Notes under the pieces: model-generated
The model's database searches: none
What the model saw: the letters and a program-made list of their open reading frames with translations, nothing else
Told to the model about the DNA's origin: nothing
Made by a program: the position numbers and the translations under genes
Shown: positions 52,373-60,174 of the stretch, piece after piece
Layout of the letters: each line of letters opens with the position of its first letter
How positions within the stretch are numbered: the first letter of the stretch is position 1
DNA from: Amycolatopsis balhimycina FH 1894
Lineage (GTDB): Bacteria > Actinomycetota > Actinomycetes > Mycobacteriales > Pseudonocardiaceae
Length of the DNA: 64,000 nt
Reading direction: 5' to 3'
NCBI RefSeq assembly: GCF_000384295.1
Contig: NZ_KB913037.1
Location: 1,717,975-1,781,974, forward strand

Positions 52373-53263
52373 ATGGGACACAGCATCCGGCCCGTGCGGT
52401 ACGAGCCGCCGCCCGGGGTGACCGGCGAGATCGAGCTCACGTCGCTGGCGCGCATGCGGGCCCGCGGCGGTCCGCACGAGTTCCTCACCCCGCAGCGCCT
52501 CGGCTTCGACCTGCTGATCAAGATCGAGGCGGGAAGCGCTGTGCACACCGTCGACTTCACCGGCTACCCGCTCGCGCCCGGCGACCTGCTCTGGGTACGG
52601 GCCGGCCAGGTGCAGCAGTGGGGCGCCATCGACGACATCGACGGCCCGGTGTTCCTGTTCACCCCGGCCGCGATCGACACCGGCACCTGGGAACTGATCC
52701 AGTCCGCGGGCGTGGCCACCCCCAGCCACTGGGCCCCGGGCGCTGTCGCAGGTACGCCCGCGGAGGCCGCGATGGCCGCCGCGCTCGCCGCGGCGGCGGC
52801 ACCGGCCGGGAATCTCCGGGACGCCGCGCTCGCCCGCGCCCTGGCCGCGGCGCTGCTGCTGCTCGTGATGGCCGTCCCGGAGGGCAGCGGGCGCCGGCCG
52901 CCCACGCACCAGGCGTTCGTGTGGTTCCGCGACGAACTCGAGAAGAGTTTCCGCACCCGCCACCAGGTCGCCGGCTACGCCGCCCGGCTGGGCTACTCGC
53001 CGCGCACCCTCAACCGGCTCGCCCGGGACAACACCGGCCTGTCCGCCAAGCAGCTCGTCGACGAACGGATCGTGCTCGAAGCCAAGCGCCTCCTGGCCCA
53101 CGGCCGCGACCCGGTCGCCCGGATCGCCGCCGACCTCGGCTTCGACGACCCGTCCAACTTCTCCAAGTACTTCCAGCACCGCACCGGAACGACACCGGCC
53201 GCCTTCCGCGGCGCTCAGGCACCGAAGACCATGCCCGTCATGCAGTGTGACCCACGTCTCTAA
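52373..53263 (+). CDS. AraC-family transcriptional regulator
   Basis: About 296-residue AraC regulator. The N-terminal cupin domain (LIKIEAGSAVHTVDFTGYPL, GDLLWVRAGQVQQWG) is joined by an Ala-rich linker (residues about 125-170) to a C-terminal double HTH: VAGYAARLGYSPRTLNRLAR and VARIAADLGFDDPSNFSKYF. Divergent placement makes it the presumed regulator of the DsbA-MBL-NTF2 operon. ATG 52373 is favoured over 52364 because the -10-like TATCAT overlaps the earlier ATG. It is directly followed by the TetR-type operator. Confidence 0.88.
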   Translation: MGHSIRPVRYEPPPGVTGEIELTSLARMRARGGPHEFLTPQRLGFDLLIKIEAGSAVHTVDFTGYPLAPGDLLWVRAGQVQQWGAIDDIDGPVFLFTPAAIDTGTWELIQSAGVATPSHWAPGAVAGTPAEAAMAAALAAAAAPAGNLRDAALARALAAALLLLVMAVPEGSGRRPPTHQAFVWFRDELEKSFRTRHQVAGYAARLGYSPRTLNRLARDNTGLSAKQLVDERIVLEAKRLLAHGRDPVARIAADLGFDDPSNFSKYFQHRTGTTPAAFRGAQAPKTMPVMQCDPRL

Positions 53264-53288
53264 CTGACCAGATGAACAATCTGGTCAG
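53264..53288. promoter_or_regulatory. TetR-type operator before FAD monooxygenase/TetR operon
   Basis: Perfect inverted repeat CTGACCAGAT, 5-nt spacer, ATCTGGTCAG, beginning right after the AraC stop and 18 bp before ATG 53307. It overlaps any promoter for this operon. The cognate regulator is probably the TetR encoded at 54571. Confidence 0.75.
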
Positions 53289-53306
53289 TATCTCTATGGT
53301 GGGGGC

Positions 53307-54527
53307 ATGGGATCTTCCAACGACAAGAACCGCCGGGCACTGGTTGTCGGGCTGGGCATCAGTGGCATCGCGACCGCCCTGCGGCTGCGGCAGATCGGCT
53401 GGACGCCGGTCGTCGTCGAGCGGGCTCCGGCCCGGCGCACGGGTGGGTACTTCATCGCCCTGTTCGGCGGGGGCCGTCCCGCCGCGCAACGCCTGGGCAT
53501 CCTCGAGAACCTGCGCGACCGCGTCCCGGACGGCAGCAACTACGAGATCGACCGCGCGGGCAACCGGCGGCCCGGCGCCGCCTACGGCGATCTGCCCGGC
53601 AGCCCCTGGATGATGCGGCGTGGCGACGTCGAGGAGGCCGCGTTCGCCGCGTTGCCCGAGGACGTCGAGATCCGCTACTCGACCGTCCCGGCCCGCATCG
53701 AACAGGACGCCGACGGCGTGGATGTCACGCTGCTCGACACCGCGGACCGCAGCGAAGTCACCGAGCGGTTCGACCTGGTCGTCGGCGCGGACGGGCTTCG
53801 CTCCACCGTCCGGTCACTGGTGTTCGGACCGCACGAAAAGTACCTCCACCGGCTCAACTACATGGCGGTCGCCTTCCAGCTCCCCGCTCCGCTCAGCGAC
53901 CTCAACCCCGGCGACGGCGCCACGCTGATCGAGAACAACCGGTCGATGTGGCTCTTCCCCTTCGACGGCAGCCCGCAGACCGTCCTGCTGAACTACCACA
54001 CCGACGACGTCGACGCCGAGTTCCGGCAGCCGCCGATCGAGCGGGTGCGCGCCGCGTTCGGCCCGGAACCGACCGGCCGCACCCTCGGCGAGGTCCTCGA
54101 CGCGATGGAAGCCGCCGACGGCGTGCTGTTCGACTCGGTGGAACAGGTCCGCATGGACGGCCGGCACCGCGGCCGGGTCGTCCTCGTCGGCGACTCGGCA
54201 TGGTGCGTCACTCTCTACGCGGGAATGGGCGTCTCGATGGGGATGTCCGGCGCGGATCTCCTCGGCACCGTGCTCGAACGCCACCCCGGCGACGTGCCGC
54301 GCGCACTGGCCGAATGGGACCGCGCCCTGCAGCCCCACATCGAAGCCTTCCAGCGCAACGGAATCGAGCAGCGCCGGTTCTTCGTCCCCGGCACGACGGT
54401 CGAACTCGTCCTCCGCAAGGCGATGACAAGGGGGATGCGGCTCCCGCTGGCCTCGTCCCTGCTGAGGCAGCTGCAGAAACGGGACAAGTCCGGGCAGCTG
54501 AAGGACACCGACATCGCCCTAGCATGA
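53307..54527 (+). CDS. FAD-dependent monooxygenase (PHBH fold)
   Basis: 406-residue class A flavin monooxygenase. The FAD motif is ALVVGLGISGIATALRLRQ (GXGXXG variant), the DG motif FDLVVGADGLRSTVRS and the GD motif VVLVGDSAWCVTLYAGMG. The middle domain (MWLFPFDGSPQTVLLNY) and a basic C-terminal helix match TetX/oxygenase-type drug- or polyketide-modifying enzymes. The start has GGTGGGGG upstream. It is first in a two-gene operon with a TetR repressor; that layout (repressor-controlled monooxygenase) fits detoxification of a small aromatic or antibiotic. The substrate is unknown. Confidence 0.9.
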   Translation: MGSSNDKNRRALVVGLGISGIATALRLRQIGWTPVVVERAPARRTGGYFIALFGGGRPAAQRLGILENLRDRVPDGSNYEIDRAGNRRPGAAYGDLPGSPWMMRRGDVEEAAFAALPEDVEIRYSTVPARIEQDADGVDVTLLDTADRSEVTERFDLVVGADGLRSTVRSLVFGPHEKYLHRLNYMAVAFQLPAPLSDLNPGDGATLIENNRSMWLFPFDGSPQTVLLNYHTDDVDAEFRQPPIERVRAAFGPEPTGRTLGEVLDAMEAADGVLFDSVEQVRMDGRHRGRVVLVGDSAWCVTLYAGMGVSMGMSGADLLGTVLERHPGDVPRALAEWDRALQPHIEAFQRNGIEQRRFFVPGTTVELVLRKAMTRGMRLPLASSLLRQLQKRDKSGQLKDTDIALA

Positions 54528-54570
54528 TGCTCGGCGAAGAACACCGCCGGAGGACAGCGAGGAAGCGATC

Positions 54571-55290
54571 ATGACGGCATTGGCTGAACACGACTCCGGC
54601 ACGGCCGCCCGGATCCTCGCCGCGGCCAGAGAACTGGTGCTCAAACGCGGGGTCAAGGGCGTGACCATCGCCGAGATCGCACAGCGAGCGCACGTCGGCA
54701 AGGGCACCGCCTACCTGTACTGGGGAACCAAGGAGGACCTCGTGCTCGGGCTGTTCGCCCGAGACTTCCTGGCCGGCGCGGACGAGGAGATCGACGTCCT
54801 GACCGCCGACCCGGAACTCAGCCGGCCGCACCTGCTCTGCCCACGGCTGGTGCGCTTCGCCCTCGACCACCCGTTCGTGGGCGCCCTGCAGGCCGGTGAC
54901 GCGGACCTGCTGGGCGCCCTCACCCAGCACCCACGCAGCGCCGAACTGCTCGACACACTGGGGCCCGCCGCACTGATGGAGACGGTGCTGCCGGTGTGGC
55001 GCCGGCACCGGCTGGCGCGCACCGACTGGCCGTTCGACGAGCAGGCTTACGCACTGCACGCGCTCATCACCGGCTTCCTCGCTGTCGCCAACCGCCCGCA
55101 GACAGGCCGCGCCATCACCGTCGACGCCCCGGACAAGGTGATGGCCACCGCCGTGACCGCCCTCCTCGGCCCCGAAGAGGCCGAGCCGGCCGACGTCCAA
55201 GCAGCCGCCGCGGAGGGCCTGCAGGTGCTGCGCCGCCGACGCGAAGCCGTGCTCGCCCTGATCGCGACCACCGAAGAAACCAAGAAATAG
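54571..55290 (+). CDS. TetR-family transcriptional regulator
   Basis: 239-residue TetR regulator. The DNA-binding domain has ARILAAARELVLKRGVKGVT and IAEIAQRAHVGKGTAYLYWG then KEDLVLGLF. The ligand domain is long and carries RFALDHPFVGALQAGDADLL. ATG 54571 follows GAGGAAG. It lies 43 bp after the FAD monooxygenase and most likely binds the perfect inverted repeat at 53264, giving autoregulation of both genes. The last 25 residues are polar. Confidence 0.9.
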   Translation: MTALAEHDSGTAARILAAARELVLKRGVKGVTIAEIAQRAHVGKGTAYLYWGTKEDLVLGLFARDFLAGADEEIDVLTADPELSRPHLLCPRLVRFALDHPFVGALQAGDADLLGALTQHPRSAELLDTLGPAALMETVLPVWRRHRLARTDWPFDEQAYALHALITGFLAVANRPQTGRAITVDAPDKVMATAVTALLGPEEAEPADVQAAAAEGLQVLRRRREAVLALIATTEETKK

Positions 55291-55564
55291 CACCGTGTCA
55301 AGTATCGGTTCGATCGAGGCAGCACCCGGTCGAGGGCAGGCGGCTGGTCCGCCGGCTCGACGTCTTGCACAGCCGGGAGCGATCAGCTCACGCTCGATAC
55401 TTTGTCCACTTTGGACCTCCCCCGTGGAGCGAGGATTACCCCAGCCTCCTGGAGTTCGCGGTGTCCTGCGACGTGCCGCCGCGCGGGTCGCGCCGGACCG
55501 CCGGCGGAGGGCGAGGCGCTCGTCTGCCGCACACGGTCACGGGAGGCCGTCGTCCTGGACCTGA

Positions 55565-56134
55565 TCAGCGGAGATCCCGCCGCATCAGCCACCGGACCCG
55601 GCGATCGGCCCGCGCCTCGGTCGGCCGGATTCGCTCGAACCCCGCCGCTTCGAACAGGGACGTCGTGCCGGCGTGGGCCGCGCTCGAGCTGATGCGCGCG
55701 CCCTCCGGATCGACCGGGTAGCCCTCCACCGCCGGGGCACCGCACGAACGCGCGTAGTCGACCGCCCCGGCCAGCAGCGCCGCGGACACGCCTTGGCACT
55801 GGTGGGACGAGCGCACCACGAAACAGACCACGCTCCACACCGCCAGGTCGTCGAGCGGCGGCATCGTCCGGGAGCGTTTCAACCGCTCCATGCTCGACCG
55901 CGGCGACACCCCACACCAGCCGACCGGCGTGGCCCCGTCGTAGGCGAGCACGCCCGGCGCGGGCTCGGCCGCGCACAGGCCTCGGATCCGCTCCGCTCGT
56001 GCTTCACCGCGCAGCGCGCTGTACTCAGCCGACGTGACGCGGTACGCGAGGCACCAGCAGGCACGCTCGTTCCCGCTCGGGTTGAGGATCGAAGCGACGT
56101 CTTCGAAGTGTGCAGCGGGACGAACGATGACCAT
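55565..56134 (-). CDS. GNAT-family N-acetyltransferase
   Basis: 189-residue GNAT protein. After a Cys-rich start (ERACWCLAYRVTSAEY) comes a CoA-binding region with VWSVVCFVVRSSHQCQGVSAALL, motif A (Q/RxxGxG/A read as QCQGVSAA), and AGTTSLFEAAGFERIRP for motif B. The opening resembles the acetyltransferases that follow the CWC motif in actinobacterial resistance-type GNATs. ATG 56134 begins MVIVRPAAHF. It is divergent from the HTH gene at 56191 (56 bp). Substrate unknown. Confidence 0.83.
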   Translation of the reverse strand: MVIVRPAAHFEDVASILNPSGNERACWCLAYRVTSAEYSALRGEARAERIRGLCAAEPAPGVLAYDGATPVGWCGVSPRSSMERLKRSRTMPPLDDLAVWSVVCFVVRSSHQCQGVSAALLAGAVDYARSCGAPAVEGYPVDPEGARISSSAAHAGTTSLFEAAGFERIRPTEARADRRVRWLMRRDLR

Positions 56135-56190
56135 GGAACCACCGTAGAATCCGATTCCCGACAAAGCGATGTCGGTTGAGGGGACCACGT

Positions 56191-56580
56191 ATGGATCGGC
56201 TCGTCGGCTCCGGCCGCTACCCGGGGATGACCCAGCTGCACCAAGCCGTGCCCCTGGTCGAACGGCAGCACGCCCTGATCGAGGAGATGCGCGCGCGGAC
56301 ACCCCGGTTCGTCACCGGCCGGGTGCTGGCCGAGCGCACCGGGACGACCGTGCGGACCGTCGAACGCGACGTCACGCGCCTGCGCGCGGCGGGCGTCCCG
56401 GTCGAGGTCAAGCGCGGCACGGGCGGCGGCTACCGGCTCACGATGCCGGCCGTCGTGCCGCCGGTGAGTTTCAGTCCGGGCGAGGTCGCCGCCCTCGTCG
56501 CGTCCCTCGTGGCCCTCGGCCCCTACACCTCCGCCACGGCCGTCAGCGCGCTGGGCAAGCTCCTCACCGCCTTCCGCTAG
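56191..56580 (+). CDS. Short HTH_11/WYL-type DNA-binding protein
   Basis: 129-residue regulator with a DeoR/YafY-type winged helix: RVLAERTGTTVRTVERDVTR, then LRAAGVPVEVKRGTGGGYRL. It has only the beginning of the region that precedes a WYL domain (SFSPGEVAALVASLVALG) and then a stop, so the WYL ligand domain of about 180 residues is missing. Short forms exist in actinomycetes, but truncation is equally possible. Divergent from the GNAT gene. Confidence 0.75.
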   Translation: MDRLVGSGRYPGMTQLHQAVPLVERQHALIEEMRARTPRFVTGRVLAERTGTTVRTVERDVTRLRAAGVPVEVKRGTGGGYRLTMPAVVPPVSFSPGEVAALVASLVALGPYTSATAVSALGKLLTAFR

Positions 56581-56685
56581 CCGACTTGTCGACTCCGGTC
56601 ACCACCGCGGGCGACGGCGTCTGACCGTGCCGGACTTCGACGTGTTACGGCCCAGCCGGGCGATGCAGTGACGGTATCGTCGCGC

Positions 56686-57270
56686 CTACTTGTCCGGCAG
56701 GGAGAACAGAACCACGACGTCGCGCAGGAGCTCCTTGGCCGTCTCTTCGGTTGTTCGTCCGGAAATCGCGAATGCGGCGATTCCTTGCAGTGTCGCGACG
56801 AACAACGTCTGCAGCCGCTCCGGGTCACCCGCCGGAAGCGTGTTGTCCTGTTGAGCGGCTTCGATGATCTCCCGCGTGGTGCCGAACAGGCGATCGGACG
56901 CCTCGAGCAGTCCCGGCGACGGCGCGGTCTTCCGGGCGGTGAACATGAGCTCCAGCAAGGCGGCGTCGCGGATGGCGAACTCGAGGTAGGCCGAAGCGAC
57001 CGCGTGGAGCTTGGCTTTGCTGTCGTGCTCGTTGTGGTCGAGCACTGAGCGGGCCCCGGTGGCCAGACGCTCGAATCCGGCCTCGGCGAGCGCGTCCAGC
57101 AGCGCCTGCCGATCGGGGAAGTGCCAGCGGGGGGCGGCGTGGCTCACCCCGGCTTCGCGCGCCAGATCGCGGAGGGACAGGCCGTCGACACCCTTTTCGC
57201 GCAGCACGCGCTGCGCTTCGTCGAGGAGCACGGTGCGCAGCCGGCCGTGGTGGTAAGGGCGCTCGGGCAT
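56686..57270 (-). CDS. TetR-family transcriptional regulator
   Basis: 194-residue TetR regulator: YHHGRLRTVLLDEAQRVLRE then LSLRDLAREAGVSHAAPRWH and FPDRQALLDALAE give the helix-turn-helix. The C-terminal domain resembles the TetR_C_33 type common beside reductases. ATG 57270 is divergent from the SDR at 57333 (62 bp). The perfect dyad between them (57288-57308) is its probable operator, so it should repress the SDR and itself. Confidence 0.9.
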   Translation of the reverse strand: MPERPYHHGRLRTVLLDEAQRVLREKGVDGLSLRDLAREAGVSHAAPRWHFPDRQALLDALAEAGFERLATGARSVLDHNEHDSKAKLHAVASAYLEFAIRDAALLELMFTARKTAPSPGLLEASDRLFGTTREIIEAAQQDNTLPAGDPERLQTLFVATLQGIAAFAISGRTTEETAKELLRDVVVLFSLPDK

Positions 57271-57287
57271 GATCGGCAGCCTAACAG

Positions 57288-57326
57288 TAACTAGTCGTTG
57301 ACTAGTTACTAGACACTGACTAGTTT
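57288..57326 (+). promoter_or_regulatory. TetR operator overlapping a leaderless SDR promoter
   Basis: TAACTAGTC-GTT-GACTAGTTA (57288-57308) is a perfect 9-3-9 dyad; a third GACTAGTT half lies at 57318. TTGACT (57298-57303), a 17-nt spacer and TAGTTT (57321-57326) form a near-consensus promoter whose start point would be at ATG 57333. Confidence 0.75.
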
Positions 57327-57332
57327 GACGGC

Positions 57333-58214
57333 ATGACTGATTTCTCTGTTCGCGACCTCCCGGACCTCACCGGCAGGCGGGCCATCGTGACCGGCGCCAC
57401 CGGTGGCATCGGCCAAGCCACGGCTCGCGCACTGGCCGGCGCAGGGGCTCGGGTGGTCCTCGCGGTGCGGAACCGAGGCAAGGGCGACGCCGTCGCGGCC
57501 GCCGCGCCGGGCGCCGTCGAGGTACGAGAGCTGGATCTGAGCGACCTCGAGTCGGTGCGGAAGTTCGCCGCGGGATGGCGGGGCGACGTCGATCTGCTGA
57601 TCAACAACGCCGGTGTCTCAGCTCCCACCCTGCAGCGGACCGCGCAGGGCTTCGAAGCCGACTTCGGGGTCAACCACCTCGGCCACTTCGCGTTGACCCT
57701 GCTGCTGCTCGAGCACCTGACCGGCCGGGTGGTGATCGTCTCCTCGCAGGCCGAGCGCCTCGCGCAGCTCGACTTCGACGACCTCAACTGGGAGCGGCGC
57801 CCTTACCGGAAATCCCGGGCGTACAACGACTCCAAGCTGGCGAACCTGCTGTTCGCCGCCGAGCTGCACCGCCGGCTGGCCGCCGCGGGATCGGCCGTCG
57901 CGGTGCACGCGGCCCATCCGGGCCTGGTGGCGACCGGCATCTACCACCACTCCGGGCCGCGCCGGATGTCCGACGTCCTGAACGGATTCGTCGTCCGCAC
58001 CCTGGCCCAGGACGCCGAGCACGGTGCCTTGCCGACGCTGTACGCCGCGGTCGCCGACCTCCCGTCCGGCAGCTTCGCCGGCCCGAGCCGGCTCGCACAC
58101 ATGCGCGGCGCACCGGAACTCATCAACCGTTCGAAAGCCGCGCGTGATCCGGAATCGGCCGGACGCCTGTGGCGCGCGTCCGAGCGGCTCGTGTCGATTC
58201 CCGCGCGGATCTGA
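57333..58214 (+). CDS. SDR-type oxidoreductase (retinol-dehydrogenase/protochlorophyllide-like)
   Basis: 293-residue extended SDR: TGATGGIGQATARAL, DVDLLINNAGVSAPTLQRT, NHLGHFALTLLLL and the active site SRAYNDSKLANLLFAAEL (Tyr, Lys). The layout is that of light-dependent-reductase/WWOX-like SDRs, NADP-dependent enzymes for hydrophobic carbonyls. The mRNA appears leaderless, starting at ATG 57333. Control by the divergent TetR protein is strongly suggested by the operator over its promoter. The inducer may be the substrate or a related toxin. Confidence 0.9.
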   Translation: MTDFSVRDLPDLTGRRAIVTGATGGIGQATARALAGAGARVVLAVRNRGKGDAVAAAAPGAVEVRELDLSDLESVRKFAAGWRGDVDLLINNAGVSAPTLQRTAQGFEADFGVNHLGHFALTLLLLEHLTGRVVIVSSQAERLAQLDFDDLNWERRPYRKSRAYNDSKLANLLFAAELHRRLAAAGSAVAVHAAHPGLVATGIYHHSGPRRMSDVLNGFVVRTLAQDAEHGALPTLYAAVADLPSGSFAGPSRLAHMRGAPELINRSKAARDPESAGRLWRASERLVSIPARI

Positions 58215-58664
58215 GCGAACGAGCCGGCTACTTCTGCGCCCGTAGCCCGATCGTGCGCGGGCGGGATCGTAGGTTCCTGGATTTCCGTGGCTGACGCCGC
58301 ACACCTGCCGGCCGTTGACCACACCGATCCGGCGGCCGGGCCGGACGCCGTCCAGCTCGCAACGAGCCGAGGGGACACTCGACGGACCGTTCGCCGCAGT
58401 GCCAAGGACATCCCGGGCTACCGCTCCGGTCAGTCATCGGTGGCGGCGGAGTACGCGGCGAGCCGCCGGCCGTTGCGCGCGGCGGAGGCCGTGGCCTAAC
58501 GGCTCGTGGAGAGGACGCCGAGCGCGAGCACGAGGACTCCGCAGCCGCCGATGAGTGCCCAGGCGATGTCGCTCGAGCCGAGGATCGCGCGGAGCGCCGA
58601 CCGCCCATTCCGGCACGCCCCTGACGTCTACCCAAGTGCAGCACCACCAGACACAGGAGGACCC
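58215..58664. other. Intergenic region with MFS C-terminal relic
   Basis: 450 bp. The minus strand at 58496-58597 encodes ALRAILGSSDIAWALIGGCG then VLVLALGVLSTSR and a stop, one last TM helix of a transporter such as an MFS protein. No other helix is upstream. The rest holds no supported gene; the final 40 bp carry the SD of the reductase at 58665. Confidence 0.5.
58496..58597 (-). pseudogene. C-terminal fragment of a membrane transporter
   Basis: About 33 codons encoding a hydrophobic helix followed by STSR and a stop, typical of the last helix of MFS pumps. The sequence before it is not transmembrane. A deletion remnant is the simplest reading; the family assignment is tentative. Confidence 0.4.
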
Positions 58665-59234
58665 GTGGGCAAGATCGTGATCACCACCAATGCCACCCTC
58701 GACGGTGTGGTCGAAGACCCCGACGGCAAAGAAGGTTTCGACCGTGGCGGCTGGTTCTACCGCTTCGGCGAAGCCGACGTCCCTGCTTGGGACGTCCTCT
58801 CGACCCAGCAGGCCGTGGAAGCCGAAGCGCTTCTGCTGAGCCGGCGAACCGACACCTGGTTCGGCACCCGAGAGCGCCCCGGCGAATGGGCGGACCGCAC
58901 CCTGGCCATGCCCAAGTATGTGGTCTCCACCACCAACGACGAACCCGCCTGGCAAAACTCCACCCTCCTCAACGGCGACGCCGTGGAGCAGATCTCAGAA
59001 CTCAAGGCGAAGCTCAACGGCGAAATCCTCGTCTACGGCAGCTACACCCTCGTCCGCACCCTGATCGAACACCACTTGGCCGACGAACTCCGGCTATGCG
59101 TCTTCCCCGTCGTACTGGGCTCGGGCCGCCGCCTTTTCGACGGCTTCACCGAAGCCCACCCCATGCGCCTGACGAGTCTCCGCCGGGTAGGCGACGGAAT
59201 CATGTTCTACACCTACGAATTCGAGAAGCACTGA
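58665..59234 (+). CDS. Dihydrofolate reductase / RibD C-terminal family protein
   Basis: 189-residue RibD-C/YyaP-type reductase. The N-terminus KIVITTNATLDGVVEDPDG, the core EALLLSRRTDTWFG, LPKYVV-like MPKYVVSTTNDEPAWQNST, and the NADPH-binding loop ILVYGSYTLVRTLIEHHLAD, then FPVVLGSGRRLFDG are characteristic. The GTG start has GGAGG 4 nt upstream. It is convergent with a paralogous gene across a terminator. Most such proteins have no known substrate; they are not the essential folate enzyme. Confidence 0.87.
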   Translation: MGKIVITTNATLDGVVEDPDGKEGFDRGGWFYRFGEADVPAWDVLSTQQAVEAEALLLSRRTDTWFGTRERPGEWADRTLAMPKYVVSTTNDEPAWQNSTLLNGDAVEQISELKAKLNGEILVYGSYTLVRTLIEHHLADELRLCVFPVVLGSGRRLFDGFTEAHPMRLTSLRRVGDGIMFYTYEFEKH

Positions 59235-59243
59235 ACCGAGAAC

Positions 59244-59274
59244 GCTGCCCTGCGCCCTTCCGGCGCAGGGCAGC
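59244..59274. terminator. Bidirectional terminator hairpin
   Basis: Perfect 13-bp stem (GCTGCCCTGCGCC with complement) and a 5-nt loop between two convergent RibD-type genes, 10 bp after one stop and 26 bp from the other. Confidence 0.8.
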
Positions 59275-59299
59275 TGCATCGAACGTCCGGAAACGCCTG

Positions 59300-59923
59300 T
59301 CACCGACTGCCGGTACCCGCCGTTGCCACTCGTTTCGCCGACTCGTCGACGTCTCGGATGCGCTGGTAGACCAGGAAAGCGAGGCCGGAGCCGACAGTGC
59401 GGATGTCGGTGAGGCGCAGGGATTTGTGATCGCCGGTCTGGTCGAAGAGGCGGCGGCCCGAGCCCAGCAGGAACGGGAAGACCACCAGCCGGACCTCGTC
59501 GACGAGGTCGTGCTCCATGAGCGTACGCACCAGCTGGGAGCTGGCGTAGACGCGGATCTCGCCGTCGACTGTGTGCTTCAGCGCGGAAACCGCCTCCACG
59601 AGACCACCGTCGAGCACGGTCGAGTTGGTCCAGCCGGGACCTTCGAGGGTGGTGGAGACGACGTATTTGGGCAGGCTGTTCATCCGGTCCGCCAGCTCGC
59701 CGGTGCGGGACGGATACCGTGCGGCGAAGAACTCGTAACTGCGGCGCCCCAGCAACAAGGCCTGCGCGCCCAGCGCGTCGTCGAGGATGAGCTTGCCCCA
59801 CTCGTCGCGGTCGGCCGGGGCGAGTGCGGCGAGCCAGTCGTCGCGGCTGAAGCCCTCATCGCCGGTCGAAAGCTCGATGACTCCGTCGAGCGAGACGTTC
59901 TCGGTGGCAATGATCTTTCCCAT
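59300..59923 (-). CDS. Dihydrofolate reductase / RibD C-terminal family protein
   Basis: 207-residue paralogue of the gene at 58665: KIIATENVSLDGVIELSTGD, AQALLLGRRSYEFFAAR, LPKYVVSTTLEGPGWTNST, EIRVYASSQLVRTLMEHDLV and FPFLLGSGRRLFDQTGD. The GS before the C-terminal strand is YAS here, a change in the NADPH-binding loop. GGAGGGGCG precedes ATG 59923. The pair lies convergently around a hairpin, so it is not a simple tandem duplication. The last 20 residues are a polar tail. Confidence 0.87.
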   Translation of the reverse strand: MGKIIATENVSLDGVIELSTGDEGFSRDDWLAALAPADRDEWGKLILDDALGAQALLLGRRSYEFFAARYPSRTGELADRMNSLPKYVVSTTLEGPGWTNSTVLDGGLVEAVSALKHTVDGEIRVYASSQLVRTLMEHDLVDEVRLVVFPFLLGSGRRLFDQTGDHKSLRLTDIRTVGSGLAFLVYQRIRDVDESAKRVATAGTGSR

Positions 59924-60174
59924 GTCGCCCCTCCGGTGCAGGTGTTGTCGGACTGCCACTGATGGAGACTCCGTCGCATCGGGAAACGGGGCGCGCGCCG
60001 GCCGCTCAGTTTCCCCGTCCGCCGGTGTCCACACCCGTGGGAGTGCCGTGAGAAGGGCGGCGGCGAACCGCCACCATGCGCCCGGCCGGGCTCGCTCGGA
60101 TGGACAGGCGGTAACAGGACGTGGGCCGCTCGCGATTGAGGGAGGGGAATCATGTCGACGAGGGGGAGCTGTGT

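Noticed and set aside
55300..55402. AAGTATCG and CGATACTT as a possible transposon end pair
   Set aside because: Only 8 bp, 87 bp apart, with no transposase gene and no target duplication visible.
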